A stretch of DNA of 6,246 bases from Thermoprotei archaeon (GTDB lineage Archaea > Thermoproteota > Thermoprotei > QMSL01 > B3-G16), in contig JAGGUS010000007.1 of NCBI GenBank assembly GCA_021158375.1, positions 1-6,246 on the forward strand, in the 5' to 3' direction. Shown here one piece after another: positions 4,801 to 6,246 of the stretch. The position numbers were made by a program, and so were the translations under genes. The number at the start of each line of letters is the position of its first letter. Within the stretch, counting starts at the first letter, position 1. The notes below the pieces were generated by a model. That model was not told the origin of the DNA. It saw nothing but the letters and a program-made list of their open reading frames with translations, and made no database searches.

Positions 4801-6246
4801 TTAGTATGGTTTTAGCCATAGAGCTCTACTTATTAGATCCTTCAGCGAGAATACTAAGCTGAGCAAGCTGTCACCTATTGTGAATCCTAGCACTATTAAG
4901 GAGACCACTGAAGACCATTGAGGTATCTTCTTGCTCGCTATCTTACTAATCAAAGCGCCTATCAAGTAGGCAAGAGCTATTGGGGGCATTAGAGACCAGC
5001 CAGTCATTACACCTATCAGTAAGTGCCTTTGCTTTAATAGTAGGTCTGTTAATAGATATATTATTGTTCCAGTCCCTAAGCCAGTTAATATCCAGTTTCT
5101 TCTGAAGAGATAACCTGTCCATAGCCATCTCTGGAAGCTCCAGAAGGTTACTGCTTCAGTCTGCCATCCAGTAATAGTGTATGGATAGGCCCAGCTGGGT
5201 ATTGGTGCAGCTTGCCATAGTAGCTGTGTGAAGAGAAAGCTTGAGAACATACCTAGTGAGAACACTAGTACATAGGCTATTACATAATCCCTTATCCTAG
5301 TATTGGTTAATTCGGCTAGCTTTAAGTGTCCTGCAACGCTAGATCCACCAGTAAATATTAGGACTGGAGCAAACCATATATCACGCTGCTTATATCCACT
5401 GTAGTATATGGCTAACTCCTTCATGTAAGGAATGTTCAGACCAAATGATACACCGGCTGAGTAGGTCTGTAGCATCGTACCTATAGCAGACCATACTAAG
5501 GAGAAGAATAGCAGTATCCACAGTGGGAATCCAGGAACTAAATACTTTGTGAATAGTGAGGCGCCGATACCGCTTGTAAATAGTATGATTAGCATTATCC
5601 TACCAGTCTTGCCACCATACGATACTGATAGAGACTTAAATGCACGACCGAATGTCCTCGGGTGTAGCAGTATGGGCAATATAGCAGTTGCAATACCTAG
5701 TCCTATACCAAAGCTGGTCCAGAAATACCTTTGAGAATATTCGAAAATCCAGCCAATACCTCTACCTGGAGCCCATTTTGCTTCTGGAGGCCATAGATCC
5801 TTTAGAGTTATGATCCATGTACCGAACATGTAGAAGCCAATTGAACCTAAGAATTGAGCGAGAGCTATATCGAATGGTAACAGCATGCCGTACAGGTAAG
5901 GCGTTAGATCACTAGTGAAAGCAAAGCTTGCGCCAGGCATAACTAGCTCTATAGCGTGCGTTAAATCATGAATGCCTCTTGGAAAGAATGTCACATTAGG
6001 ATTACCGGCAATGCTACTTAGTCCTCTAGTCATGAAATTATATATCAACCCCATGACCATGGCTAGGGTAAATACTCTGATGAAGCGAGGATCTCTCTCA
6101 GCAAGCGCGTTTATAGTAGCAGCTTGTGCTGAAGCCCATGGGAATGGCAACTTCTCGACTACGCCGTATATGTAGTACGTGAACATTCCTAATATTAAGT
6201 TCACTGCAGCCGTGAATATAGTGGGTACCACTACTTGTACTAATAT
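4801..6246 (-). CDS. Polytopic membrane protein resembling OPT (oligopeptide/metal-chelate) transporters, 5' end beyond window
   Basis: The frame is open from the TAA at 4803-4801 leftward-reading to the window edge, giving 481 visible residues with no stop upstream. The GTG at 6231-6229 is in frame, but it sits inside a hydrophobic helix that continues to the edge, so the true start is probably outside. About ten to twelve membrane helices can be picked out, for example near visible residues 3-28, 57-75, 170-190, 213-255, 286-303, 318-340, 383-407, 413-440 and 449-470. LPFPWASAQAATINAL near the start recalls the conserved LPxPxxxA segment of OPT-family transporters. It is followed by a long loop with NPNVTFFPRG and by LLPFDIALAQFLGS, also OPT-like. 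Such proteins import peptides or metal-siderophore/chelate complexes across the cytoplasmic membrane. The family call rests on motif resemblance and topology. A substrate cannot be named, and an uncharacterised OPT-related membrane family is the main alternative. It converges on the epimerase gene with a 49-bp gap. Confidence 0.6.
   Translation of the reverse strand: MLVQVVVPTIFTAAVNLILGMFTYYIYGVVEKLPFPWASAQAATINALAERDPRFIRVFTLAMVMGLIYNFMTRGLSSIAGNPNVTFFPRGIHDLTHAIELVMPGASFAFTSDLTPYLYGMLLPFDIALAQFLGSIGFYMFGTWIITLKDLWPPEAKWAPGRGIGWIFEYSQRYFWTSFGIGLGIATAILPILLHPRTFGRAFKSLSVSYGGKTGRIMLIILFTSGIGASLFTKYLVPGFPLWILLFFSLVWSAIGTMLQTYSAGVSFGLNIPYMKELAIYYSGYKQRDIWFAPVLIFTGGSSVAGHLKLAELTNTRIRDYVIAYVLVFSLGMFSSFLFTQLLWQAAPIPSWAYPYTITGWQTEAVTFWSFQRWLWTGYLFRRNWILTGLGTGTIIYLLTDLLLKQRHLLIGVMTGWSLMPPIALAYLIGALISKIASKKIPQWSSVVSLIVLGFTIGDSLLSLVFSLKDLISRALWLKPY

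Noticed and set aside
5549..6175. Two short plus-strand open frames within the transporter gene
   Set aside because: They are antisense to a long conserved-looking membrane protein frame and show no motif of their own.
1..6246. tRNA, rRNA, CRISPR array, insertion sequence or integration site
   Set aside because: No cloverleaf, repeat-spacer pattern, transposase or terminal repeats were found; the short gaps leave little room for them.

Overview
The window looks like chromosomal DNA of a thermophilic or anaerobic archaeon, probably of the Thermoproteota (crenarchaeal) side. It is AT-rich, uses AGA/AGG arginine and ATA isoleucine codons heavily, and has BRE/TATA promoters and strong GGAGG/GAGGTGAT ribosome binding sites. 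It also has a short, helicase-less XPF nuclease of the crenarchaeal type and an Lrp/AsnC-type regulator. The species cannot be fixed from the sequence.

Layout. At the left edge a minus-strand gene runs off the window; its first 107 residues look like the membrane part of an MscS-family mechanosensitive channel. It is divergent from a plus-strand XPF/ERCC4 structure-specific nuclease gene (500-1213). After a 111-bp AT-rich gap with a clear promoter and possible operators come three tightly packed plus-strand genes. They are an Lrp/AsnC-like regulator with a C-terminal cysteine cluster, sufC and sufB (1325-3756). A 32-bp gap with its own ribosome binding site leads to a nucleotide-sugar epimerase (3789-4751). 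The right quarter holds a convergent minus-strand gene for a large polytopic membrane protein resembling the OPT oligopeptide/metal-chelate transporters; its start lies outside the window.

How the genes fit together. sufC and sufB encode the ATPase and scaffold of a minimal iron-sulfur cluster assembly machine. No sufD, sufS, sufE/U or sufA lies in the window. The single SufB carries both the catalytic-type cysteine and the His-Glu pair, so it could serve as a homodimeric scaffold. The regulator is translationally coupled to sufC, because its stop codon lies inside the sufC Shine-Dalgarno sequence. Its tail has four cysteines spaced C-x3-C-x2-C-x9-C. The most interesting hypothesis here is that this protein senses Fe-S clusters, iron or redox state and controls its own suf operon, a role played in bacteria by the unrelated IscR and SufR. 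The promoter region has a 13-bp palindrome and a 10-bp inverted repeat flanking the BRE/TATA element, both plausible operators. The nuclease, epimerase and transporter look like ordinary neighbours with no clear role in Fe-S assembly.

No tRNA, rRNA, CRISPR array, insertion sequence or other mobile element was recognised. No intergenic stretch exceeds about 180 bp.
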